A stretch of DNA of 64,000 bases from Isoetes taiwanensis (lineage: Eukaryota > Streptophyta > Lycopodiopsida > Isoetales > Isoetaceae): NCBI GenBank assembly GCA_021234155.1, contig JAJEKV010000023.1, positions 3,068,243-3,132,242 of the forward strand. Direction: 5' to 3'. The position numbers and the translations under genes were made by a program. Below are positions 1 through 11,776 of this stretch, in pieces (the first letter of the stretch is position 1; the number at the start of each line of letters is the position of its first letter). The notes under the pieces are model-generated. The model had not been told where the DNA came from and made no database searches. It saw nothing but the letters and a program-made list of their open reading frames with translations.

Positions 1-67
1 TTAGTACTATTGATGGTTGATAATGGAGCATTTTTGTGAGAAGGTTCTAAGGTGAGTATCTTTACAA

Positions 68-491
68 TGTTAGTGCCACTTATAGTAATTGTGTTACTGT
101 TAGTGCCACTGTTGTTAGCCCTGTGGGCTAAGCATAGATATGAATGGCATAGGCCACATGTATGTATCATATTAGACCCCACGATCTATGGCCCAGATTT
201 AGCCTAGATATGTGGTAGGTGAGATGTCAGTTAGGGTTAGGGTTTTGCTCTACTATTTAGAGAGAGCATTCCTCTCATTGTTTAGGGTTTTTGCTCACAT
301 TTTGGAGCACTTCCTTTTGGAGCACCAATATCATGATTGAGTTTTTTGTTCATTTTTTGCTTTGTTCTTGTTCTTAGAGTCTCTTCCCGCCTTATTTTGG
401 TTGATGCATAAGCATTTGTGGCAGCTTTATAGCATCCGACAATCATGGACTGCTGCTGCAAGGTGTATGCCACGAACCCCAAAAATTAACA
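68..491 (+). repeat. Possible LTR relic with primer-site-like sequence
   Basis: A stretch starts with TGTTAGTGCC and ends with ATTAACA, so its ends are short inverted repeats of the TG...CA kind. It is followed at once (492-508) by TTGGCGCC-rich sequence whose first bases match the tRNA-Asp primer site common in plant gypsy elements. The left boundary is ambiguous, because similar TGTTA starts also lie near 98 and 113. No coding sequence of a retroelement is recognisable downstream, so this would be a relic at best. Confidence 0.3.
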
Positions 492-508
492 TTGGCGCCT
501 TTATACCA

Positions 509-2521
509 GGCATCTCCAAAAGTTTTAAGCAAAAAAAATTGATTCTACATCGACATTCTCATCTCGATAATTGCCCACTGTTTCAAAGGGGGCAAATTGG
601 TTTTTGGCAAAATCAAGTCAGTTATCAAAAAATTTCATTCTTTAGCGACACATATTTTGGTTTCTCATCTCTTACACATTCTTCTTGTATTACTTGGACA
701 TCATCTTCAATTATATTAGTTGTGTCAACCATAGACTCTGAAATATCCAAACTTGAGCCTAAGTCATTCAAAATATCAGACTAAATAAGTACATGTAGTA
801 GAAAAGCCAAACTAGTTATACTTCACAAGTAGAACTTACTCTTCAATCTTTTACAATTGTTAGTTTGTTCAGATTGTCAAGCTTGGGCTTGTTGAAGATA
901 ATAAAGTGCAATCTTTAGTTGATTTCATAATTATACCAGACTCCTCCACGTTAGCAGGCGTGCTTAATGAGGATCTTGATTTTTTTTAATGGATTGTACT
1001 GCACAGTATAATTGGGACCAAATTTCATTGCAGATCTATATGGAAGTCTAATGGACCTGAGCAAAATACGAGGCATATGATGTTCACGAGGGGTGATCTC
1101 TTTGAGAAGTATACGTAAGTGCAAATTCGAGGAAAACTATGCATACAATGTGCAATGATGGCTGAGACACAAGATGAGTCATAGGCATAATACAGTGAGA
1201 ACAACTTTGTATACTTGCGAATGCTATTAAAAAGCATTTTGGCTGCTCTAAAAATGAAAAGTTGAGTTGCAGTCCAGACTTCTTACTCAAAGATGAGGCT
1301 ATTCTTTCAACTTCTCCAGACTTGTTAAAGTCTATGTTCATCGTCTTCCGCCTTTTTCAAGAATAAGAAGAAGGATTACTGCAAAAAGAAAAAGTATTAA
1401 GCATTATAAGTAATTGCAATGGTCATTAGCAATTACCCCTTTGTGAATTTCATCCATATTCTTTATGTTGTTGTCATTTTCAAAAGTTTATTTTCCTTGA
1501 TAACCAACATTGATGATAAGAATGTAATGATACTGGAGTGTTTAGACCTGGTGTTTGCTGTTTCGATTTGTTGTTTTGCAACATCCACCTCGTAACTGCA
1601 CTTCTTTCATAAATTTTTTATTTATTTTTTTTTTTTTTCATTTTAGTGGTTGCACTTTTTACTCTATCATTCAAGTCATTCTTTTGCTTACTAACTCAGC
1701 AATTAAAGAATTGATGACAGAATTGTCCACTACATAACCAACAACATTTATATGAGGAAGCAAGAACCAGCAAATAAAGGATTGATGACAAATTAGTCCA
1801 TTACACAACCAACAACATTTGCATGAGGAAGCAAGAACCCATATTCATTTTCCTTTTCAACCATTGTTGTCAAGCTTTTCTTCATTTTAACCACAAATGG
1901 CTGCCAAATAATCGTTTGTCCTCTCACATGCAAAGTGAGGTATAATATATACAAGAAATGAACGAAAATGAGTTGGGTTTTCTGGGTTTCAACAGATGCA
2001 ATCAGAAGGATTAGAACATGCTCCTTAGTTATTACCAACATATGACATTTCATATTAAAGATGTTAGCAATCAAGTTAATGTATTGTAAGTTGTTCAGCA
2101 TTGTATAATCCTCTAAAGTTTCTAGTAACTTAGAAAAATATTCATGCTTGGGAATGAGATTCCAAGATATATTACATAGCCATCTAAGACCAATACTTTA
2201 GAGATGGAATGCACCTCAGAATACATGTAGGTCATATTTGTGCAAAGAATCACATGGTCTATCAATGCATATGTAGGAATTCCACTTCACTTGCCCAGCC
2301 CACCATCAGGCCTCTAAAGACCATTGAAATTTTTATGATATATAGCAGTATGATATAGCCAGCTATGCACAGATCTACGTTATTGAACATCCCTAAACAT
2401 TGCTCTTTTATTTTATGTACAGATATGTTATTTTCATATATAAACTATTTGTCATTGTTCTTTTATTTGTTGCACAAATTTAATAATTATTAAACAAAGA
2501 ATACTCACTAAGGATGTTGGT
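509..2521. other. No gene recognised
   Basis: AT-rich sequence with only short open frames and no recognisable domain. A T-rich tract lies at 1617-1640. Two near-identical direct copies around AACAACATTT (about 1740 and 1810) are the only local repeat noticed. Confidence 0.5.
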
Positions 2522-2526
2522 GATTA

Positions 2527-3112
2527 TGTTAGTCCTGTACGTCCTGGTACAGGACTATTCATGCACACGGAGGACCAGGTCAAGAACAAGGAGCCACAAT
2601 CAGGTCCATGTCAGTCGTCAAAGGCCCAGCAGAAGACCAAGCAGCAGACCAAGCAGCAAGCCACGCCCGCGTCAAAGAAGAGGCCGAGACCAGACAGGTG
2701 ACGGGCCGTCAGCGTCAGCGTCATTTCAGGCGTTTCAAGAGGCACCGCCAGTATTCCTACAAATCAGGCCTCCTTCCAGGAGTCGGCACCGAGATCTGAC
2801 AGACTGTCTATATTTGGGCCAGAGGCCACTGTACTATATATATGAGTAGAGCTAGCATTCGAGTTTTAGATGAGTTTTTGGTCTTATCTCCATTCAGTTT
2901 CTCTCTATTGTGAGAGCTCATGTATCATCATTGATATCAAGAAGTTTTGTTCTTATCATTGTGTTCTCATTGTTTTTTTTTTGTTCTCTCTCTTCCTTTC
3001 CTTTGTTTCTTTTGCAAATCCCGCGTGACACAGCTACCGGATTCTCCTGTTTGATCCAAGGGTCCTCACAAAGGGCTGTCTTGCAGGAGTTCCCGAACCC
3101 AGACCCCAAACA
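2527..3112 (+). repeat. 5' LTR of the gypsy element
   Basis: 586 bp starting TGTTAG and ending AAACA. It aligns along its whole length with the reverse complement of 15998-16590 (roughly nine bases in ten by eye) and more weakly with 60865-61472. It is preceded by GATTA (2522-2526), the likely target duplication. A TATA box, a T-rich leader and a primer site follow in the expected order. Confidence 0.85.
2835..2843 (+). promoter_or_regulatory. LTR TATA box
   Basis: TATATATAT at the expected place in the LTR. The same element occurs in the other two family LTRs (near 16270 and 61135, minus strand), which supports it as the retroelement's Pol II promoter. Confidence 0.6.
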
Positions 3113-3113
3113 C

Positions 3114-3130
3114 TGTCGCCGCTGCCGGGT
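3114..3130 (+). other. Primer binding site, tRNA-Asp-like
   Basis: TGTCGCCGCTGCCGGGT lies one base after the LTR end. It differs at a few positions from the TGGCGCCGTTGCCGGGG complement of plant tRNA-Asp that is used by Athila-type elements. Confidence 0.55.
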
Positions 3131-3159
3131 CTGATCTTTCTTTTTTCCTTCTTTCCATC

Positions 3160-5110
3160 ATGTCGGCTCGTGGTTTCACTCCTGATGAACTTCTTTGCCA
3201 AACGGCGGCTCGACTGGAGTGCCATCAACGACGCGAGGCTGTTCGGGATATGTATGACACTGATTATGACATTGAGGGTGGTCGTGTCCGTTCCAAAGCT
3301 CAATCGGCACCTCCTACCCCTCGTGCTCATTCTCGACCAGGGTCTCCCCCTGTGTGCCAGAATTGTTCTCAACCTCAATCTCCACATCATACGCCTGTTC
3401 AGCCCACGCCTCACTATTTCCAGACTCCTGACAGCACCTATATTCATATACCTTTAGGCTACCTCTGCTGTCATAACCCTCTTCACCTCCTGCCGGGATG
3501 GGCTACCCTCAAGTTTCCTTTGGCCCTTCCCACGTTCATGCATTTCAGGCTTCACCATCTTTTCAGAATGCTCTTCCTGTCTACCAACTCACAGATCTCA
3601 AGCCTAATGAGGTGGGATCCCAGGATCCTTCCCCACCGGAAGTTTCCTTCTCGCCCTCCGTGTTTTCCGTTCCTCCTCCACCATATGTTCCACCGGTCTA
3701 TGCCTCGGTTCAGCCTTCATCTCCTACTCACAACTTGAAGCTCACTTATCCAACTTTTGGCAACACTAAAGGCAAACCTCTGGATCAGAGTGCTCAAGCT
3801 CATATGGAAGAATTTGAAGCCTTGGCCATTTCAATGGTCACGCTCAACCACAACTCAAGTTTCATATATCTTCTCGACCACGCTAAGAGGCGCCCCTCAT
3901 CAATGGTTAATGGCCAACAAAAGCCACTGGAAGCAAAGTTGGCAAGAAATGAAAACAGCATTCCTCTCTCACTATGGCACCACGGATGATGATCAACTCT
4001 TGCTCAAACAACTCAATGATCTTCCAGTGAAGAACCCACTGAGTTCTGCAGCGTGATTTTCGCCCGGCCGTCTACACATTCTCATCGGCAAACTCCGTGA
4101 GTACCCCACACAAAGCCGATTCTTGCACGGTTTTACGAGGGCCTTCCTCCCCGCCATTCGTCTCATGACGGAGTACCTGCGTCCCAAGTCTTTGGAGCAG
4201 GCGATTGAATTGGTCAATCACTCGGTCAATGTTTTCTCTCGAGGTGTTGCCCTCACGGAACTGCCTTTCATGCCTCCCGTCATGGTTCCTCAGAATGCAG
4301 TCCAACCTGCACAAACAAATCCACAACGCTCTCAGATCTGGTGCCATATTTGTAAATATCAGGGACATTTGGCCAATGAATGCAACTCCTCCAATGGACC
4401 TCCTCATTGCAAAAGATGCAACATGTGCAATCATGCCACGGAAGAATGCACCCGTTCTCATCCTACCCCTTTTAGGCAGAAGATGGTTTATGAAGTCCAG
4501 ACCACGCCTCAGCAACAACAAACATATCAGCCTCAGCAATATCAAGATCAGCAACCTCAGCAGTATCAACACATGCAGCAACCTCAGCAGTCACGGGGAC
4601 AAGACTCCCCTCCTCCCTTTGATCCTTCAAAGGCTCAATGCTATCATTGTCATGAATGGGGACATACCACCACAGCGTGCCCTCAACTTCCCCAAGTTCA
4701 AGTCCAACTTCCAGGAACAAATCAGCCTGCTTCAGTACGCCTCACGGCTTATCAGCTGTGGGTTGCCAATGGTAAACAAGGCCCTCGTCCTGTTTTGAGA
4801 AAGCCACCACGGCCACCTCAACAAGCAGCCCCTACCTCTAATCCTCTGGATCAACAAGCTCAAGAGGAAATCTATCAGGCACTCAACTCTCCAGTACAGC
4901 AGTCCAATTGGGGTGGTCTGGTCTCACGCCAGACCAGGACTTCACGCCCCTTGACCATCATCCCTCACGACACGCAACCAGCTTTTGCTGTCGAGACGGT
5001 ACCACATGACGAAGACAAAAAAGCGCATTTCGCGCCTGACCTCGATAGACTCATGCCTCACGTCATGCCCAAAGTGAGACAGAGTATTCTCAAACTAATG
5101 CAGGCAGCGG
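3160..5110 (+). pseudogene. gag polyprotein (frameshifted), three CCHC zinc knuckles
   Basis: The Met at 3160 is the first ATG after the primer site and opens a proline-rich N-terminal region. Reading must then pass through at least two other frames (about 3498-3989 and 3757-4056) before settling into the frame open from 4123. That frame holds three consecutive CX2CX4HX4C zinc knuckles at 4342-4383, 4408-4449 and 4639-4680. A Gln/Pro-rich linker separates the second from the third. Gag forms the particle, and the knuckles bind RNA. Three knuckles are more than the one or two usual in plant gypsy gag. The protein cannot be made from this copy without several frame corrections. Confidence 0.75.
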
Positions 5111-5111
5111 A

Positions 5112-5849
5112 AGGCCGCACCCTAGAAAGCAATTGGGGATCAAACAACTATACCGTGCCCCCTATGACATCAAGTTGGCCAATGGCCATATCACGCGCCC
5201 TCAAGGCGTCACTTCTCTCCTCCACATCAGCATTGGTGATCTCAAATTCCCCTTGGAGTTTGGGGTTTAGAAAGCTGGAGAAGATCCCGGTGATTATGAA
5301 ATGCTGGTGGGCAGACCTTTTCTCCGCCAGGCTAAAAGTATTCATTACTGGGCCACGGACCAACTTGTCATTACAGATGGCCATCTCAATGCCACCATGG
5401 ATTTGGAAACTGGCAAATTGATCTCTGTTGAGAATGCCGAACCTTCAATCTCAGACACTGATTCTGAAGAGGCACAAAATATCTATCATGTTCAGGCTCC
5501 CCCAGCGAGTCTGCCTCTCTCCTCCTACCTTGAGTATGCTGATCCTTGGGGTGAGATGACGCTCGATCAGGACCAGGCTGTGGCAGCTCTGCTTGACCCT
5601 TACCTGGCTTCCTGCAATCGCATTCAACGTCTTGATCATTTTTCAGACACGAACCCTTCTTCAGATATTGTCGATATTCATGCCGTCATGAAGCAACCCT
5701 TGCTTGATGACACTCATCAGCCTCTTTTCTTCACCACTCAAAACGTTGCTCCTCCCGTTATGCTCCAACCTCCTGCTCATCATGTCCAGGACACAGAAGT
5801 GGTTCCACATATTCAAACTCCAAGAGGTGGACATTATGGATATTGGTAA
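5112..5849 (+). pseudogene. Protease region of pol (broken)
   Basis: The reading YDIKLANGHITRP followed by YEMLVGRPFLRQAKSIHYW resembles the retropepsin-like fold of gypsy polyproteins, where a conserved L-G-R-P-F strand ends the domain. The two parts are in different frames, and a stop lies near 5268. The expected catalytic Asp-Ser/Thr-Gly is not seen; the sequence just before it reads ESNWGSNN. An acidic linker follows, up to the stop at 5847-5849. Confidence 0.5.
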
Positions 5850-6860
5850 TAATCAACCAGTCCGCCTCGCTGCCAATCTTCCACCAAAATATAAAGCACG
5901 CGCTGTGACGCTTTTCAAAAAATTCAAACATATTTTTGCTTGGAGCTACAAAGACCTTCGAGGTATAAAAAAAGAATTGGGGGAACTCACCATTCCTACC
6001 AAACCTGACGCACGCCCAATCTAGCAACGATAGTACAGGCTCAACCCAAATTACCGTGACCGTGTCAAGGCCGAAATTGACAAACTCTTAGTTGCTGGCT
6101 TAATTTATGAGGTCAAACACTCTAAATGGGTGAGCCCCATCGTCATTGCTCTCAAGCACAATGGTAAGATCCGCATTTGTGTGGACTACCGAAAACTCAA
6201 TCAGGCCACGGAGCGTGATCACTTCCCGCTTCCCTTCACAGACCAGGTTCTTGAAGAGGTTGCTAGTCATGAGATGTACTCTTTCGTGGATGGTTTTTCA
6301 GGGTACAATCAAATTTCTATCAAGAAAGACGATCAACTCAAAACTACCTTCTGCGTCACCTCAGGTGTTCTTTTGGGTCATGTGGTTAGTAAAAATAGGA
6401 TCACCACAGATCCTGCTAAAATCAGTTGTGTATTGAAGGCTCACGCACCATCTAATATCAAAGAGACACGGTCTTTCCTGGGTAAGGTTAATTACTATTC
6501 CACCTTCATTCCTGGACTTGCAGCTATAGCTGATCCCATTCATAAACTCACGGGTGATGAATCCACTTGGGCTTGGAATCCTCAAGTGGAAGCTGCTTTC
6601 CAAAAATTGAAGCTATTACTTTCGGGCAGCAGGTACTTTTGTTCCTCCTCAATGGGACAAGCCTTTTCACGTTCATGTTGATGTCTCTGCTTTTGCCATT
6701 GGTGCTGTTCTTTCTCAGGCCTATGATGCGCAAACAGATAAACCGATCCGGTATGCCAGCAGGAAACTCAATCATGCTGAGCGCAACTACTCTGCCACGG
6801 AACGGGAAGCATTGAGCTTAGTTTTACGTGGTCCAACGTTTTCCGTCATTATTTGTTGGG
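5820..6860 (+). pseudogene. Reverse transcriptase and RNase H of pol (internally deleted)
   Basis: The N-terminal RT is recognisable from LPPKYKARAV through the palm entry ICVDYRKLNQAT, and the first catalytic Asp lies in YSFVDGFSGYNQISI. Shortly after KTTFCVTSG (about 6350-6365) the frame jumps straight to GVLLGHVVSKNRI. This skips the fingers and palm segment that carries the Y-x-D-D catalytic pair, about 100 or more codons in relatives. The connection domain (SFLGKVNYYSTFIPGL) and an RNase H with HVHVDVSAFAIGAVLSQ follow, in another frame. A stop at 6022-6024 and further frameshifts are present. The enzyme would be inactive. Confidence 0.8.
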
Positions 6861-7049
6861 AAGCGGATCAAGTTCTTTGTTGATCATCAAGCTCTTCTTT
6901 ACTTAATCAACAAAGCCACGCCCCACGGGTAGAATTGCTCGTTGGGTCCTTCTTCCGCAAGAATTCGGCTCCTTTTCGAAATCGTTCATAAGGCGTGCAA
7001 GTCTCATGTGGTGCACGATTACCTTTCCCGCATCCACAGGGGATGATAC

Positions 7050-8437
7050 CTCCCACGGGTGTTTAGGACGCCTTCCGGATGCTCAAGCGTTCCTTGTCCG
7101 CCCACCCCATTGGTTCCACAACTTTCAGCATTATCTTCTCACGGGAGCTCTTCCAACCAAGATCCCACGCTCTCTCGGAAAAGCCGCTCACGCCGTCGCC
7201 GGTGGCCTCGTGAAGTCCGTGACTACACCATGGTTGCGGGACATCTGTACAAACGCGGCAAAGACATGGTTCTCCATCGTTGTGTCCTTCCTCATGAGAT
7301 GCCCAATATCATTCGACAAGCCCATGACGGGCTTGGTGGTGGTCATTTCAGTGGTGACACCACGGCACGCAAAATTCTTCCGGCGCGTAATACTTCCCGA
7401 CCCACGCTCTTCAAGGATGCCCACGCCACGCCGCACGCGCGTGACGGCGTGCCGCGTGTGGGAAGGCCCACGGCCCGTGACGCTCTTCCATTGACGCCGG
7501 TCGCTACGCCACTTCCCTTCAGCAAATGGGAAATGGACTTTGTGGGGCCCATGGATTCACCTGCGCGGCACACCCGTGCCCGCTACATTCTGGTCATCAC
7601 TGATTATGCTACAAAATGGGCGGAAGCTTGTGCACTTCCTGACAACATTGCAGCCCGACGCGTCCAAGGTTAGATACACACATCATTACGCGTTTTAGTT
7701 GTCCCACGGAACTTGTTAGTGATCGTGGCGTCCATTTTGTCAATCATACCATCAAGGCACTGACGGATTATCTTCATATCCAGACCAGGAAGAGTACACC
7801 TTACTATCCTCAAGGGAATGGTTTGGCTGAAAGTACAAACAAAACTCTCATCACTATTCTAAAAAAAATTTGTGATGCCTCTCGAACGGATTGGCAAGAC
7901 AAGTTGCCCTCTTTGTTCTTTGGGCTTACAATACAAGTTTCAAAATAGCTCATGGCCACTCCTTTCAAATTGGTTTATGGTCAAGAAGCTCTTATGCCCT
8001 TTGAATATATCCTTCCGACACTTCGTTTTCAACTTGCTACCGCACCTAATCCACTGCGGCTCTTAAAGAACGGGTTTATCAACTTGCAGTTGGATGAACT
8101 TAGGAGAGATGCTTATATTCGTATTCTTCATGGCCAACAGTTGCAGAAATCATTGCAGGACAAAAATCTTAAGACAAAAACATTTCAAGAAGGTGATTTG
8201 GTTCTCCTTTATGATTCTCGTTATAAAAATTTTCCGGGTAAATTAAAGTTTCGTTGGTTGGGTCCGTATCAAATTCTGCAAGTGGTGCAGCCCGGTGTTT
8301 TTAAACTAGCAGAGTTAGATGGTACTCCGTTACCTACACTGGTTAATGGTTTTCGCCTCAAACAATTTCATACAGAAGCTACAAGCGTTCATACACATGA
8401 TCAACAACAAAATTCCGACTCCATAGATAGTGACTAA
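7050..8437 (+). pseudogene. Integrase of pol (frameshifted)
   Basis: The integrase begins with a tether reading PREVRDYTMVAGHLYKRG. The zinc-binding His/Cys region that follows is blurred. The catalytic core gives KWEMDFVGP (first Asp), VSDRGVHFVN (second Asp) and YYPQGNGLAESTNKTL (Glu), each in a different frame, with a stop after 7670. The C-terminal domain is an unbroken frame from about 7952 to 8437 and contains FRWLGPYQILQVVQPGVF and a final RLKQFHTE, which is typical of gypsy integrases. No chromodomain is seen. Region 7020-7480 is unusually GC-rich and CACG-rich. Confidence 0.75.
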
Positions 8438-8545
8438 GTGGCATATTTATATTATATTAGTGGCGAAAAACAAAAGGTGGGCATTGCCCATATACATCCG
8501 CTATGGGCAGAGCCCTATTTACAAAATCCTAAGTTAAAAGAACCC

Positions 8546-8785
8546 CTACTCCGGGTTTGGAGCAGAGGTGATGCGGAGCACAAGGTAGCGACAGTGCTCA
8601 GGCTCCCAGCGCAGATGAATGACCACCTCGATGGGAGTGGTCTTGGGGTCCGGGTGCTCTGCCATTGCGCCACACCAGCCGTCCATACGAATGCCGCGGT
8701 TGCGACATTTCCAGAGATCCATAGCGTTCATCTTGCAAGTGATCCATTCCTGGCAACTAGTCGGCATAGTACATTTATCATCCAT
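8546..8785 (-). CDS. Small antisense ORF with its own TATA box, unknown protein
   Basis: A 79-codon frame starts at the ATG at 8785, 38 bases downstream of a TATATAAG box. It predicts a Cys/Trp-rich peptide beginning MDDKCTMPTSCQEW and containing MNAMDLWKC and MDGWCGAMAE. I recognise no family. It lies right after the gypsy integrase on the opposite strand, the place where several Tat-lineage elements carry an antisense gene. It could be such a gene, a host gene fragment, or chance. Codon-by-codon comparison with homologues would decide. Confidence 0.3.
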   Translation of the reverse strand: MDDKCTMPTSCQEWITCKMNAMDLWKCRNRGIRMDGWCGAMAEHPDPKTTPIEVVIHLRWEPEHCRYLVLRITSAPNPE

Positions 8786-8823
8786 GGTCGCGAACTGGTG
8801 TCTCAGCTTCGACCACTGCTCGT

Positions 8824-8831
8824 CTTATATA
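8824..8831 (-). promoter_or_regulatory. TATA box upstream of the antisense ORF
   Basis: On the minus strand the sequence reads GCTATATAAG. It has an ATTGG (CCAAT complement) and an ACGT core about 30-40 bases further upstream, followed by a short leader and the ATG at 8785. The spacing fits a compact Pol II promoter, though the leader would be only about 10 bases. Confidence 0.35.
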
Positions 8832-8885
8832 GCCCAACCGCTTGGAGCTCTGCCGACGTGGACCAATCCCAAAATTGCTAACGTG

Positions 8886-11776
8886 GTTGCAATGCAAGCC
8901 TCTTTCTAAATGCAGAATTTTTCTCCCGCCGCATATCTAGCCATGGTCCTGTCTGACACATTCTCTTTTATGATATCCCACTTCGAGTTGCCAGCATTAA
9001 ATGATGAAGTTTCTGTTATGTTCAAGTTTTTCAAATATAATTCATGGAACATTGTATGTTCTCGAGACAACAACGATTCCCAAAACGACTTTATTGAAGG
9101 AAGAAATATTCTAGTTTTCTATAAGACGGCTGCATTTTTCTAGCCTAGTGTTTGGCTTCTAAATTCCTAAATATGGCCATGGCTTTCAGCAGTTAAAGAC
9201 CAGGCATCACAAATTTTGGGGTCGTGGTTTTTTATCTGGTCCCTGAACTTTGTTTCAAGCGATCTATGCCTTTCAGCATTTCTACACTGTTACTAGAAGT
9301 AGAAAAAATCTGGTTTCAAACTAGCCCGTTCCAATTATTTTGGTGTGATCAGATGACTATTCAGACTTTCTTCAACATCAATGTCCAGTTTATATAACTC
9401 CGAGCAGATGTTAAAATGTCATTTTAGATAAGCAACCATGTTTGCCCACTTTTTCATTACGAAAAATTATATGACAACCTTTGGCTGATATTTGGGCTGC
9501 CTTTGATGCTCTCTTAATATCTAATAGCATTGCTATAGTATTTCACTTTGAATTCTTTGCAGTTTCAAATGTTTTCATGAAAACTTGTTGTGGAGTTAAA
9601 TAGAGGAGCTGAATTTTGCATAAGCGGTGCTATATATATTTGACAATAACTGGGATATATACTGTCGGCATGCTCAAAAAAATTGCTCCTCTCACCATAG
9701 CATCTAGCAGCAAGCAGACAAGAGTTTTCAGCTAGGTTTTTAGTTTACATCCTAGAACATAATATAGTGCTTCTTGTTTCAGTATTTCATGCAGTCATTG
9801 ATGAATTCATAAAATTCCATCTCATATACATAGCTGGTGTGTTGGATTTTATGGTGCTTGGCACTCATAAACTTTTTGTGGGAATGGCATCGCGAAATTT
9901 TTTGCATTGTTCATTATGTTGTTCAAGGTACCAGAAGTAGAGGAGAACATTCTAGATAAGCAATCTTCTTTGGTATGATAATCATGTTGCCATAGGTGTG
10001 TGTGGGATTGCTTACTTATTTCTTTCATAAGCCTAGAATTTGTTGCATGTTTGGAACTAGTTTTTGTGTTAATCATGCTTAGTTTTTGAAAAATATGTCT
10101 TCCATCTCTATCAAAGATTCATTATCATATCCATATCCTACCATTTTATACATGTCAAATCTGCATGTTCAAGCACGGTGTGGAAGAATTTTTCCCTTCA
10201 ATCTCACAGTATCCTCTTCAGTTATAGACTAATTGTAACGTATGGATTTTCTATCTTGGGAAAAGCTATCATTGTGTGTTATAAAATACTGTGATTTGAT
10301 ACTCCATAAGGAAATGACTGCAATATTGAGCAACAACCATCAATCATTGACCTCATATTATTGATTTCGAAGCATCCTGAAAAGATTGGATCCTCATTTG
10401 AGAATTCATCAAGCTTCAACATAATTGCCAAATACAATAGATCTCTGCTTAACAACTAAACAACCAACAAATAAATCCATGCTCAAATAGCCAGAGAAGG
10501 CTTACACCTGTGGTTTTTCTATGAAGCATGTCTTTGTAGGGTTTTAAATATTTCCATATTATAAAAAGCCTCAAAGAAAAAATCTATGCAATTCGCTTTC
10601 CAAACTTGAAACCTTCATTTGTTCTCCGTAACTCTTTTTGCTCCCCATTTCTTGCGTTTGCTTTCTTAAAAGCCAACAACTCTCTTGCCTGTTAAATGCC
10701 ACCTTTTCTTTCTATATGGAATTGGTATTATTTGTATTTTAATGGATTACATGTTGGATATAAGTTTGCATCTTCCATTTCGGTAGTTTCTTATCACTGC
10801 CCCTTATTTCTTGTGCACTTTCCTTCTCAATTTTCTATTTGCATATCCCATCCTTCCCCTTGCTTTGGTAAACTTAAGCTTCATAGACTTTATCTCGTGG
10901 ATTTATTTTTCCCATTTTGACTCTATCATCTTCGAGCTCCATGTTAGTCATTCTACTAAGATGACGGGTCCTTTTATTTGCCTCATGGATTGGCATGCTA
11001 ATTGCATAGGTGTGTTGTTTTATAGACATATTTGTTTAAAGTTTTGAAATGCTACAGATGTTTTGTTTGAATTGCTCAGGCTGAAGAGATAATATTAACA
11101 ATTTGATGCTATTTTGATTTGATGTTGTGTTGAGGAAGGTTCAATCTTTGTGTTGAGAAGGATTCAAGCTTTGGTGCTTTTTATCCACCTTGTTAGCCCC
11201 ACTATTTTGCCTTCCGTAAGACTATTGGCTTCTTTTCTCCATTGGCTCTGGTCATAACTATTGTTTCCTTTATCTTTTTCTAAGCCTATTGTTGAATTTT
11301 TTGTCCACAAACTCTTTCCTTCTAGATATAATGCTGCGTGAAACTGCTTTGTGTTGTCTGGATATTCTATCTGAAGAATTATTATTATTGTTTTGATGAC
11401 CCACACTATCTTTGTTAACTCTTTCCACACCCATTTGGCCTTTTTTTCACTACTACCGTTGGCTTCCACTACATTCATCTTCTTGCTGGATTCCAAAACC
11501 CATGTCGTCCTGGTCGACTTTCTCGAGATATGCATTGTAATAGGTGTTCATCACCATGTTCCTATACCTTTTGCTTTTGGTCTGAAACTCTTTGAGAATT
11601 TTCTTTCACCTCACCTTTAAGGATGTCATGTGGAAATTGTCTTGTTTTTTATACAGAACTTGTTTTCATCCTAAGACTTGTTTATAAACACTCTTGCTAC
11701 ATCCGAGTTAGACATTCTCTTTTATTTAGTCCTTTCTTTCTCACCCTCATTGTTGCAATTTTCGTGTTATCTCACA
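8886..11776. other. No gene recognised
   Basis: AT-rich sequence with short open frames lacking domains, splice structure or repeats that I can recognise. Confidence 0.5.

Larger units (their letters stand above)
2527..8437 (+). mobile_element. Degenerate Ty3/gypsy retrotransposon, Athila/Tat-like
   Basis: The order 5' LTR, primer site, gag, protease, reverse transcriptase, RNase H, integrase defines a Ty3/gypsy element. The tRNA-Asp-type primer site and the lack of a chromodomain motif after the integrase fit the Athila/Tat side of the family; this placement is an inference. All genes are broken by frameshifts and stops, and the catalytic centre of the reverse transcriptase is deleted. No 3' LTR follows the integrase stop at 8437. 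The 5' LTR is clearly related to the minus-strand LTRs at 15998-16590 and 60865-61472. Confidence 0.85.

Noticed and set aside
227-257. Telomere-like TTAGGGTTAGGG
   Set aside because: Only two units, and not the plant TTTAGGG array; chance or decayed sequence.
8438-9000. Expected 3' LTR of the gypsy element
   Set aside because: No stretch resembles the 2527-3112 LTR. The purine-rich AAAACAAAAGGTGGGC near 8470 is not followed by a TGTTAG start.
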